From the NCBI GenBank assembly GCA_017880745.1, contig JADGRR010000024.1:1-14116 (forward strand): a stretch of DNA of 14,116 nt, in the 5' to 3' direction. Made by a program: the position numbers and the translations under genes. The notes beneath the pieces are model-generated. The model had not been told where the DNA came from, did no database searches, and was given only the letters and a program-made list of their open reading frames with translations. Of the stretch, positions 1 to 6,063 are shown one piece after another. The stretch comes from Burkholderiales bacterium (GTDB taxonomy: Bacteria > Pseudomonadota > Gammaproteobacteria > Burkholderiales > SG8-39). How positions within the stretch are numbered: position 1 is the stretch's first letter; each line of letters begins with the position of its first letter.

Positions 1-50
1 TTGCAAAACGATCTGGCGAGTAGCCGACATCTGCAGCGCACCGCTTTGCA

Positions 51-98
51 GGAGCGAGCTTGCTCGCGATTTCGATGATTCGCGAGCAAGCTCGCTCC
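51..98. repeat. REP-like inverted repeat pair
   Basis: Two perfect 19-bp arms, GGAGCGAGCTTGCTCGCGA (51-69) and its exact reverse complement (80-98), are separated by 10 bp. Each arm is itself a short palindrome (GCGAGC-TT-GCTCGC), which is the layout of a pair of REP units facing each other. The arm sequence resembles REP elements known from Pseudomonas, from memory only. It lies in a non-coding stretch ahead of the hydrolase operon and could equally be a transcription-stopping hairpin, but no T-run follows on either strand. Confidence 0.75.
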
Positions 99-299
99 CG
101 TGGCTCGCGGCGTTGATCCCGTAACCCCCCTGATCAAACTGGTAGAATCGCCCTTCCGCAACCGCCTGCGGGCAAACGAGGAGGGGGGCAGGAGCAGGAA
201 GCAGGGGCCCCGCTTCGCGGGGATGCGACCGGCCGCAATTGCCACCGGACGCCGACAGCGCGGATTCGAACATGTGAACCTGGTTAAGGAGGCGAAAGC
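99..299. other. Leader/intergenic region before the UxaA-type operon
   Basis: No convincing gene is seen. The stretch holds a short GC hairpin (CCCCGC-TTC-GCGGGG, 208-222) without a T-run, a G-rich stretch at 180-206, and a TAGAAT hexamer at 143-148 that could serve as a -10 element, although no good -35 lies at the right distance. A strong ribosome binding site for the next gene is at 286-292. A small open frame from 100 is not believed, because its product is arginine-rich and like no known protein. Confidence 0.4.
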
Positions 300-581
300 A
301 TGATTCACTTTGTGGTGCATGACGAGCACGATTCGGTCGGCGTGGTCGTGGTCGAAGGGGTCAAGTCCGGCCAGCAGCTTACCGGCTGGATCATGGACCA
401 GGACAAGGAAATCAAGGTGCGTGCGCAGGGCGACATCCCCATCGGCCACAAGCTGGCGATCCAGAAGCTGAAGGCGGAAGACACGGTGATCAAGTACGGC
501 GTCGACATCGGCCGCACCGTGGCGCCGATCAAGATCGGCGAACATGCGCACGTGCACAACATCAAGACCAAACGATGGTAA
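300..581 (+). CDS. UxaA-family hydrolase, small (SAF-domain) subunit, SuyA-like
   Basis: This 93-residue protein is a stand-alone SAF domain, the N-terminal module of altronate/galactarate dehydratases, which in two-subunit members is a separate small protein. It starts MIHFVVHDEHDSVGVVVVEG, has the typical PIGHK stretch near residue 57, and ends HVHNIKTKRW, the ending found in small subunits such as SuyA of (2R)-sulfolactate sulfo-lyase. The SAF domain is thought to help bind or gate substrate beside the catalytic large subunit. AAGGAGG (286-292), 7 nt before the ATG, fixes the start. The large subunit follows after a hairpin-rich 145-bp gap, so the two proteins should form one cytoplasmic lyase/dehydratase. 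The family call is firm. The substrate (sulfolactate, altronate, tartrate-like acid) is not readable from sequence. Confidence 0.88.
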   Translation: MIHFVVHDEHDSVGVVVVEGVKSGQQLTGWIMDQDKEIKVRAQGDIPIGHKLAIQKLKAEDTVIKYGVDIGRTVAPIKIGEHAHVHNIKTKRW

Positions 582-585
582 CGAG

Positions 586-611
586 CCGTTGCAAAATTCA
601 TTTTGCAACGG
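586..611 (+). other. Stem-loop between the two UxaA-type subunit genes
   Basis: A perfect 11-bp stem (CCGTTGCAAAA / TTTTGCAACGG) closes a TTCA loop 5 bp after the small-subunit stop codon. It is not followed by a T-run, so it is a poor intrinsic terminator. It could protect the upstream 3' end or tune expression of the downstream subunit. Confidence 0.6.
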
Positions 612-631
612 GCCGATCTAGGGGAGCATGA

Positions 632-693
632 GGGGAGGCGCCCCGAAGGTCTCGATCCCCCTTGAGGGGAAAGTCCCCTTGGGGGATATCCCC
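632..693 (+). other. Nested and mutually exclusive GC hairpins ahead of the large subunit
   Basis: Three structures overlap. GGGG/CCCC arms at 632-644 form a small hairpin. ATCCCCC (655-661) pairs with GGGGGAT (681-687) around an inner AGGGGA-AAG-TCCCCT stem (665-679). GGGGATATCCCC (682-693) is a perfect palindrome that reuses the right arm of the second structure, so the last two cannot form together. Their position in the leader of the large-subunit gene suits an attenuator or RNA-processing role, but no T-run or known riboswitch signature is present. Confidence 0.5.
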
Positions 694-726
694 TTATATC
701 GAAACGAGTTCCAAGCGAGGCAAACA

Positions 727-1896
727 ATGAATCTTTCCAAAGCGAAGTTCTGGGGCTACAAGCGCGAGAACGGCCGCATCGGCGTACGCAACCACGTCAT
801 CATCCTGCCGGTGGACGACCTGTCCAACGCGGCGTGCGAGGCCGTCGCCAATAACATCAAGGGCGTGATGGCGCTGCCGCATCCTTACGGGCGCCTGCAG
901 TTTGGGGCCGACCTCGAACTGCACTTCCGCACGCTCATCGGCACCGGCTCCAACCCCAACGTCGCCGCGGTGGTGGTGATCGGCATCGAGGAAGAGTGGA
1001 CCAAGCGCGTGGTGGACGGCATCGCCAAGACGGGCAAGCCCGTTACCGGCTTCGGCATCGAGCAGCACGGCGACCATGACACCATCATGCGCGCGTCTAA
1101 GGCGGCCAAGCAGTACGTGCAGTGGGCGTCGGAACTGCGCCGCGAAGAGCGCCCGCTGAAGGATCTGTGGGTCTCGACCAAGTGCGGCGAGTCCGACACC
1201 ACTTCGGGCTGCGGCTCCAACCCCACCGTGGGCAATGCCTTCGACAAGCTCTATCCGCACAAGGTTACGCTGGTGTTCGGCGAGACCACCGAAATCACCG
1301 GCGGCGAGCACCTGGTGGCCGCGCGCTGCCGCACGCCGCAGGTGCGCAAGCAGTTCATGGCCATGTTCGACCGCTACCAGGAAGTGATCAACCGGCACAA
1401 GACCAGCGACCTCATGGATTCGCAGCCGACCAAGGGCAACATTCTCGGCGGGCTCACCACCATCGAGGAAAAAGCGCTGGGCAACATCCAGAAGATCGGC
1501 AGGAAATGCCTGGTGGACGGCGTGATCGACAAGGCCGAAGTGCCCAGCGGCCCGGGCCTGTGGTTCATGGACTCGTCCTCGGCCGCGGCGGAAATGGTGA
1601 CGCTGCTGGCGGCGAGCGGCTTCGTGGTGCACCTCTTCCCCACCGGACAGGGCAACGTCATCGGCAACCCGATTTTGCCGGTGATCAAGCTCTCGGCCAA
1701 CCCGCGCACCGTGCGCACCATGTCCGAGCACATCGACGTCGACGTGTCCGGGCTCCTGCGTCGCGAAATGACGCCGGATGAAGCGGGCGATGCGCTGCTC
1801 GATTGCATGTTCCGCACCGCCAACGGCCGCTTGACCGCGGCCGAAGCGCTCGGTCACCGGGAGTTCGTGCTGACGCGTTTGTACGAAAGCGCGTAG
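727..1896 (+). CDS. UxaA-family hydrolase, large catalytic subunit, SuyB-like
   Basis: This 389-residue protein is the catalytic half of the UxaA family (altronate/galactarate dehydratase C-terminal domain). It eliminates water or sulfite from a hydroxy- or sulfo-acid in the cytoplasm. Visible signatures are GRIGVRNHVIILPVDDLSN near the N-terminus, GTGSNPN, STKCGESDTTSGCGSNPT, FGETTEITGGEH, and a C-terminal PTGQGNVIGNP stretch. The cysteines in the CGESDTTSGCG segment lie where this family binds its metal. Length and sequence fit the large subunit of (2R)-sulfolactate sulfo-lyase (SuyB) better than full-length altronate dehydratase, which carries its own SAF domain. I chose the ATG at 727 because the family begins about here and GCGAGG (715-720) precedes it. 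An in-frame ATG at 628 would translate the hairpin region. No sulfolactate genes are nearby, so the substrate remains open. Confidence 0.88.
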   Translation: MNLSKAKFWGYKRENGRIGVRNHVIILPVDDLSNAACEAVANNIKGVMALPHPYGRLQFGADLELHFRTLIGTGSNPNVAAVVVIGIEEEWTKRVVDGIAKTGKPVTGFGIEQHGDHDTIMRASKAAKQYVQWASELRREERPLKDLWVSTKCGESDTTSGCGSNPTVGNAFDKLYPHKVTLVFGETTEITGGEHLVAARCRTPQVRKQFMAMFDRYQEVINRHKTSDLMDSQPTKGNILGGLTTIEEKALGNIQKIGRKCLVDGVIDKAEVPSGPGLWFMDSSSAAAEMVTLLAASGFVVHLFPTGQGNVIGNPILPVIKLSANPRTVRTMSEHIDVDVSGLLRREMTPDEAGDALLDCMFRTANGRLTAAEALGHREFVLTRLYESA

Positions 1897-1927
1897 TCGG
1901 CGATGCGCGCCGGCGTAAGATAGCGCA

Positions 1928-2641
1928 ATGGACATGCTGCAAGTCTCGGTCTGGCGCGGCGCCGCGTCCGGCGGCTATCGCACCTACGAAGTGCCGCGCC
2001 AGGAAAGCCAGAGCGTGCTCGATGTGGTGACGTACATCCAGCGCAGCATCGATCCCACCCTGTCCTACCGTTTCGCCTGCCGCGTCGGTATGTGCGGCGC
2101 CTGCGCCATGACGGTGAACGGCGTCGCGCGCTGGACCTGCCGCACCCACGTGGCGAAAGTGGCCCAGGGCAACGCGATCCAGATTGCGCCGCTTGCGAAT
2201 CTGCCGCTGGTGAAGGACTTGGTCACCGACATGCGCGAGTTTTTCGACAAGTGGGCGCGCGCGCGCGGCCAGTTCGTGCCCAGCGCCACGCGCCATGAAG
2301 ACTTTGCGCGGGTCGCCTCCGATTCGCCCGGGCGCGTCGCGGCCAATGCCGGGATCGAATGCATAGGCTGCGGCGTATGTTATGCCTCCTGCGATGTCGT
2401 CTCCTGGAACTCAGGATATCTCGGCCCGGCCGCCTTGAACCGCGCCTGGACCCTGGTCAACGACGTGCGTGACGGCGCCAGGCGGGAACGCCTTGCCGCG
2501 GTTGCCGGCGACGCCGGCTGCCACGCCTGCCATACGCACCTCTCCTGCAGCGAACGCTGCCCGAAGAACATCGCGCCCACCGCCGCGATCGCCGGACTCA
2601 AGCGCGCGGTGGCGATTGCCGCATGGAAGGGAGAGTTGTGA
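1928..2641 (+). CDS. Fumarate reductase/succinate dehydrogenase iron-sulfur subunit (FrdB/SdhB-like)
   Basis: The 237-residue protein carries the three iron-sulfur centres of the succinate:quinone oxidoreductase family. The [2Fe-2S] ligands are C51, C56, C59 (CRVGMCGAC) and C71. The second set, C145, C148, C151, C155 (CIGCGVCYASC), and the cluster C198, C201, C207, C211 (CHACHTHLSCSERCPK) supply [4Fe-4S] and [3Fe-4S] ligands. CxxCGxCYxxC, followed by GPAA and a CPK ending, is closer to quinol:fumarate reductase FrdB than to mitochondrial-type SdhB. It passes electrons between a flavoprotein and quinone at the membrane. The next gene overlaps its stop codon, so the three genes are translationally coupled. 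No flavoprotein gene lies in the window. No Shine-Dalgarno is visible. A TAAGAT hexamer at 1916-1921 would allow a leaderless start, which is speculative. Confidence 0.87.
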   Translation: MDMLQVSVWRGAASGGYRTYEVPRQESQSVLDVVTYIQRSIDPTLSYRFACRVGMCGACAMTVNGVARWTCRTHVAKVAQGNAIQIAPLANLPLVKDLVTDMREFFDKWARARGQFVPSATRHEDFARVASDSPGRVAANAGIECIGCGVCYASCDVVSWNSGYLGPAALNRAWTLVNDVRDGARRERLAAVAGDAGCHACHTHLSCSERCPKNIAPTAAIAGLKRAVAIAAWKGEL

Positions 2642-3027
2642 GCGGCGCCGGGGAAGGCCCTGCTGCCGTGCCTGCGACCGGGTCAGACATGGGCGCAAAG
2701 GCGGAAACCTGGCTGTGGATCGCGCAGCGCGCAAGCGCCGTGCTGCTCGCCGTGTGCGTGCTCGCGCACCTCCTGACCATCATTTACGCGATGCGCCACG
2801 GCTTGTCCGGCGCGGCCATTCTCGAGCGCACCCGCGGCAATGCCGTCGGACTCGCGTTCTATTCGCTGTTCGTGCTCGCCATCGCCGTGCATGCGCCCAT
2901 AGGCTTGCGCACCCTGTGCCAGGAGTGGCTGGGCTGGCGCAGCGCGTCGCTCAACTGGTGCATGGCCGCGGTTGCGGCCGCACTGTTTGCTTTCGGCCTG
3001 CGCGCGGCTTGGGCAGTATTTGCGTGA
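2638..3027 (+). CDS. Succinate dehydrogenase/fumarate reductase membrane anchor, first subunit
   Basis: A protein of about 129 residues with three predicted membrane helices, at roughly 28-50, 70-91 and 104-127. QRASA in the first helix and AVHAPIGLR at the end of the second (H85) match the Hx3GxR pattern of heme-b-binding anchors of succinate:quinone oxidoreductases. H44 is a second candidate heme ligand. It should hold the iron-sulfur subunit on the cytoplasmic membrane and help form the quinone site. I chose the GTG at 2638 because it overlaps the preceding stop as GTGA and follows GGGAG (2629-2633), though spacing is short. ATG 2623 (no Shine-Dalgarno) and ATG 2689 are alternatives. I cannot say from sequence whether it counts as SdhC or SdhD. 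Confidence 0.75.
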   Translation: MSGAGEGPAAVPATGSDMGAKAETWLWIAQRASAVLLAVCVLAHLLTIIYAMRHGLSGAAILERTRGNAVGLAFYSLFVLAIAVHAPIGLRTLCQEWLGWRSASLNWCMAAVAAALFAFGLRAAWAVFA

Positions 3028-3035
3028 ATACGAAT

Positions 3036-3380
3036 ATGAGCAACGACTTCCGCGCGCGAAACCATCCGGCGTGGTGGGCGTTCCTCGTACACCGGCTGTC
3101 GGGTCTGGCGCTGTCGGTTTTTCTGCCTTTCCATTTCTGGGCACTCGGGCAGGCGCTGCAGGGCGAGGCGAGGCTGGACGGCTTGCTGCGCTGGACCGAG
3201 CAGCCGCTGGTGAAATTCGCCGAGATCGTGCTGGTGCTGCTGCTGGCGGCGCATCTTACCGGGGGACTGCGCCTGCTCGCGCTGGAGTTCCTGCCCTGGC
3301 GCGAATGGCAGAAAAGCCTGCTCGCCCTCGCCGCCGGTGCGGCGCTCGCCGCGGGGCTCGCCTTCGCGCTCGCGCTCTAG
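3036..3380 (+). CDS. Succinate dehydrogenase/fumarate reductase membrane anchor, second subunit (SdhC-like)
   Basis: A 114-residue membrane protein with helices at about 13-38, 57-82 and 93-113. VHRLSG (18-23) in helix one is the SdhC signature HRxSG, and AAHLTGGLRLL (71-81) in helix two gives the heme ligand H73 in the Hx3GxR pattern. With the previous gene it would make a two-protein anchor carrying heme b and the quinone site. The start is set at ATG 3036. A GTG at 3024 overlaps the upstream stop as GTGA and would add four residues (VNTN), so coupling is likely either way. The usual order in a complete operon includes a flavoprotein gene, which is not found downstream. The next gene is an unrelated receptor with its own ribosome binding site. 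Confidence 0.78.
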   Translation: MSNDFRARNHPAWWAFLVHRLSGLALSVFLPFHFWALGQALQGEARLDGLLRWTEQPLVKFAEIVLVLLLAAHLTGGLRLLALEFLPWREWQKSLLALAAGAALAAGLAFALAL

Positions 3381-3407
3381 CTCATGGCGATGCTGCGGCC
3401 GCCGGAT

Positions 3408-3413
3408 TAGAAT
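3408..3413 (+). promoter_or_regulatory. Candidate -10 element for the Bug receptor gene
   Basis: TAGAAT matches the sigma-70 -10 consensus at 5 of 6 positions and lies 63 bp before the receptor start codon, in the only gap (96 bp) between the anchor and receptor genes. A hexamer 17 bp upstream (TGGCGA, 3385-3390) matches the -35 at only 3 of 6, so this is a weak call. Confidence 0.25.
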
Positions 3414-3476
3414 GAAGCCAGAAGGCAGCGACAACACAAAAACAATATTTCAAAAACGGTATTCGAGGAGATCGAG

Positions 3477-4436
3477 ATGAACCCGTTCAGAACGCTGGCA
3501 TTGCTGCTGGCACTGACCTGCGGCGGTGCCTTCGCCCAAGGCTATCCCAGCAAACCGGTCAAGATCATCGTGCCGTTCCCGCCCGGGGGCGCGACCGACA
3601 TCGTCACGCGCATCGTGGCGCAAAAACTGACCGAAACCTGGGGCCAGTCGGTGATCGTCGAGAACCGCAGCGGCGCCGGCGGCAACATCGGCGGCGAAGC
3701 GGCAGCCAACTCGCCGCCCGACGGCTATACGCTGTTCATGACCTCAGGCTCCATCGTCACGGCCAACCAATATATCTACAAGAAGATGCCGTTCGATCCG
3801 GCCAAGGACCTGATAGCGATCACCAACGTCGCGAGCGGGCCGCAGGTCATCGTGGTGAACCCGAATTTCCCGGCGAAGACGTTGAAGGAATTCATGGACG
3901 CGGCCCGCGCCAAGCCCGGCGTGCTCAACTACGGCCACGCCGGCATCGGCAGCCAGACCCATCTGGCCGCGGAGAACTTCCTGTCGGCCGCGAACCTCGA
4001 TATCACCAGCGTGCCCTACAAGGGAGAGAATCCGGCCATGACCGATCTGGTGGCCAATCAGATCAACATGGCGGCCGCCAACATCGCCGGCGCGATCGGC
4101 TTCATCAACCAGGGCAAGCTGCGCGCGCTCGCTGTCACCGGCAAGCAGCGCTCGCCGCAGCTGCCCGATGTCCCGACCGTGGCGGAAACGATGCCCGGCT
4201 TCGAGAATATCGGATGGTTTGGGCTGATGGCGCCCGCGGGCACGCCGAAGGAAGTCATCGACAAAGTCTATCGCGATACGGCGAAGCTTCTCGATAGCAT
4301 AGAAATGCGCGCCCGCTTCTACGTGCTCGGCATGGTGCCGGTCGGCAATTCGCCCGCGGAATTCGCCGAGGCTATCCGCGAAGAGAGCGCGCGCTGGGCC
4401 AAGGTGGTGCGCGAGCGCAAGATCGTGGTGAATTAG
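3477..4436 (+). CDS. Bug/TctC-family tripartite tricarboxylate-type solute-binding receptor
   Basis: A 319-residue periplasmic solute-binding protein. Residues 1-20 form a clear Sec signal peptide ending AFA, and mature protein would start QGYPSKPV. KIIVPFPPGGATDIVTR (29-45) is the hallmark of Bug receptors, with NRSGAGGNIG and PDGYTLF following as usual. Family members bind carboxylates such as citrate, tartrate-like acids, glutamate or nicotinate in a closed two-lobed pocket. CGAGGAG (3464-3470) lies 6 nt before the ATG. No TctA or TctB membrane genes are present, so it is an orphan receptor that may work with a transporter elsewhere or in sensing. Its place between a quinone-linked module and a fumarase/tartrate dehydratase hints at a dicarboxylate or hydroxyacid ligand, which is inference. 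Confidence 0.92.
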   Translation: MNPFRTLALLLALTCGGAFAQGYPSKPVKIIVPFPPGGATDIVTRIVAQKLTETWGQSVIVENRSGAGGNIGGEAAANSPPDGYTLFMTSGSIVTANQYIYKKMPFDPAKDLIAITNVASGPQVIVVNPNFPAKTLKEFMDAARAKPGVLNYGHAGIGSQTHLAAENFLSAANLDITSVPYKGENPAMTDLVANQINMAAANIAGAIGFINQGKLRALAVTGKQRSPQLPDVPTVAETMPGFENIGWFGLMAPAGTPKEVIDKVYRDTAKLLDSIEMRARFYVLGMVPVGNSPAEFAEAIREESARWAKVVRERKIVVN

Positions 4437-4497
4437 CTTTGCACAATCGGAAAGCAAACAAAGTGTCTCCGACGGGGGAAAAGCCCTTATCTTACGA

Positions 4498-4521
4498 ACA
4501 AGGGGGGCGCGCCCCCCTTGT
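4498..4521. terminator. 24-bp perfect palindrome, possible terminator after the Bug receptor gene
   Basis: The 24 bases ACAAGGGGGGCG / CGCCCCCCTTGT are fully self-complementary and sit 62 bp after the receptor stop and 82 bp before the hydratase start. The stem would be very stable, but it is not followed by a T-run, so intrinsic termination is uncertain. A symmetrical protein-binding site or a dispersed palindromic repeat is equally possible. Confidence 0.4.
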
Positions 4522-4603
4522 AAATCCCCCGCGGATGCAATGTCACCATTTTTTCGAACATTTCGCCGTTTCCGGCAACGCAATTCTTGGCCCATAGAGG
4601 ACT

Positions 4604-5479
4604 ATGAACATCGATCTGCAGCAGGTGGAGGAGGCGGCCAAGGAGCTTTACATCCGGGCGCTCAAGATCCTGCCGCCCGACATCAAGGCGGGCATAGCGG
4701 CGCTCGCGCAAAGGGAGACCGACGCCACCGCCAGGACCATACTCGGCACCATGATCAGGAACATCAGCGTGGCCGAGGACACCGCCAACCTGCTGTGCCA
4801 GGACACGGGCATCCCCATCTATAACGTGGCCATAGGCCGCGGCGTGAACGTGGACGGCTATGGGCTGAAGCAGGCGATACGCGCCGGATGCGAGCGCGCC
4901 ACGCGCGAGTACCCGCTGCGCTCGTCGGTGGTGCACCCGGTGACGCGCAGGAACGAGCACACGTCCTGCGGCCGCGGCGTGCCGGTGATCCACATCGATT
5001 TTTCCGACATCGACGAGACGCTCGAGATCGAGATGATCCCCAAGGGTTCGGGCTCGGAGAACAGTTCCTGGCTGAAAATGGCCGTCCCCGCCGACGGCGT
5101 GGATGCGATCAAGACCTTCGTTGTCGATTGCGTGCTGGAGTCGGGCGGCAAGAGCTGCCCGCCCACCATCGTCGGCGTGGGTGTGGGCGGCACCGCCGAC
5201 CTGTGCGTGCACCTGGCCAAGCAGGCGGCGACGCGGGCGCTGGGCTCGCGCTGCGCCGATCCCGAGGGGGCGCAACTGGAGCAGACGCTGTCCGTCGCGG
5301 TGAACCAGCTCGGCGTCGGCCCGCAGGGCCTGGGCGGGGATGCGACCGCATTCGCCGTCCACATCGAAACCGCCGCCACGCATATCACCATGAACCCGGT
5401 GGCGGTAAACATGCAATGCCATTCGGCGCGCCGCGCGCGCGCGACGTTCACGCCGCGCGGCATCGAGTACGGGTTCTAG
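4604..5479 (+). CDS. Class I fumarate hydratase / L(+)-tartrate dehydratase, alpha subunit (TtdA-like)
   Basis: The 291-residue protein is the iron-sulfur alpha subunit of a heterodimeric class I fumarase or tartrate dehydratase. The three [4Fe-4S] ligands are C65 (LLCQDTGIP), C185 (KSCPPTIVG) and C272 (NMQCHSARR), and KGSGSENSS (147-155) is the conserved substrate-site loop. The unligated iron of the cluster binds the hydroxyacid and removes or adds water (malate to fumarate, or tartrate to oxaloacetate). AGAGG (4596-4600) precedes the ATG closely, and length is normal for TtdA/FumA N-terminal halves. The beta subunit is encoded two genes downstream, at 6063. Sequence alone does not separate fumarase from tartrate dehydratase. 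The upstream Bug receptor makes an imported acid plausible. Confidence 0.9.
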   Translation: MNIDLQQVEEAAKELYIRALKILPPDIKAGIAALAQRETDATARTILGTMIRNISVAEDTANLLCQDTGIPIYNVAIGRGVNVDGYGLKQAIRAGCERATREYPLRSSVVHPVTRRNEHTSCGRGVPVIHIDFSDIDETLEIEMIPKGSGSENSSWLKMAVPADGVDAIKTFVVDCVLESGGKSCPPTIVGVGVGGTADLCVHLAKQAATRALGSRCADPEGAQLEQTLSVAVNQLGVGPQGLGGDATAFAVHIETAATHITMNPVAVNMQCHSARRARATFTPRGIEYGF

Positions 5480-5502
5480 TGACAGATACCAGGAGAAACG
5501 CG

Positions 5503-6063
5503 ATGAAACGAGGGCTGGCATTGATGTTGTTGCTGTGGGCGTTGCCCGCGTTGGCGCTCGAGGTGGCGGGCGTGAATGTTGCGGACAAGACCAAAGTGGG
5601 GGCAAGCGAGCTGGTATTGAACGGCGCCGGCATCCGTACCCGCGTCGTATTCAAGGTCTACGTTGGCGCGCTCTACCTGGCCGAGAAAACATCCGCCGCC
5701 GCCGAGGCGCTGGCGCAAAAAGGCGCGAAGCGCGTGACTCTCACCATGCTGCGTGAGTTGAGCGCGCAGCAGCTCAACGAGGCGTTCGAAAAGGGCATCC
5801 AGGCCAACCACAGCGCAGCCGAGGTCGAGGCGCTCAAGCCGCGCATCGCCGAACTGCTGTCGCTGTTGACAGACGCGAAAAAAGGCGATGTGATCGTACT
5901 CGATTTCCTGCCCGAATCGGGCACCGTGGTGAACCTGAACGGGCAGGCGAAGGGCAAGCCGATTCCGGGCGAGGACTTCTACCGCGCGCTGTTGCGCATC
6001 TGGCTCGGCGACAAGCCGGTCGATGGCGATTTGAAAAAAGGCATGCTGGGGCAGGCGCTCTGA
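5503..6063 (+). CDS. Secreted chalcone-isomerase-like protein
   Basis: A 186-residue protein of the bacterial chalcone-isomerase-like family. Residues 1-19 (KRGLALMLLLWALPALA) form a signal peptide, so the mature protein, starting LEVAGV, should be periplasmic. The family pattern is clear: GxxLVLNGAGIRTRVVFKVYVGALYL near 33-58, then an alternating strand/helix body and a C-terminal FYRALLRIWLGDKPVD. Bacterial members have no settled function, and plant-type isomerase activity should not be assumed. AGGAGAAA (5490-5497) precedes the ATG at 5503. Its TGA overlaps the next ATG (TGATG), so it is coupled to the beta subunit of the hydratase. It thus separates two subunits of one cytoplasmic enzyme, an odd placement for an exported protein. 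Confidence 0.85.
   Translation: MKRGLALMLLLWALPALALEVAGVNVADKTKVGASELVLNGAGIRTRVVFKVYVGALYLAEKTSAAAEALAQKGAKRVTLTMLRELSAQQLNEAFEKGIQANHSAAEVEALKPRIAELLSLLTDAKKGDVIVLDFLPESGTVVNLNGQAKGKPIPGEDFYRALLRIWLGDKPVDGDLKKGMLGQAL

Noticed and set aside
1..23. Possible tail of an upstream gene ending at the TAG at 21-23
   Set aside because: Only six codons are visible in that frame and nothing supports them as coding.
208..222. CCCCGC-TTC-GCGGGG hairpin as an intrinsic terminator
   Set aside because: No T-run follows on either strand, and the stem is short.
100..303. Short plus-strand open frame ahead of the UxaA-type small subunit
   Set aside because: It starts inside the REP-like repeat, is arginine-rich without a recognisable domain, and overlaps the start of a well-supported gene with a strong ribosome binding site.
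628..726. Upstream start for the UxaA-type large subunit
   Set aside because: The extra 33 residues come from the hairpin-rich gap and are not part of the family. ATG 727 matches the usual N-terminus.
694..1935. 413-codon minus-strand open frame opposite the UxaA-type large subunit
   Set aside because: It is an antisense shadow of a high-GC gene, rich in His/Arg/Ala, with no domain.
4487..5605. 372-codon minus-strand open frame opposite the fumarase alpha gene
   Set aside because: Antisense shadow with low-complexity composition. The plus strand encodes a protein with all cluster cysteines.
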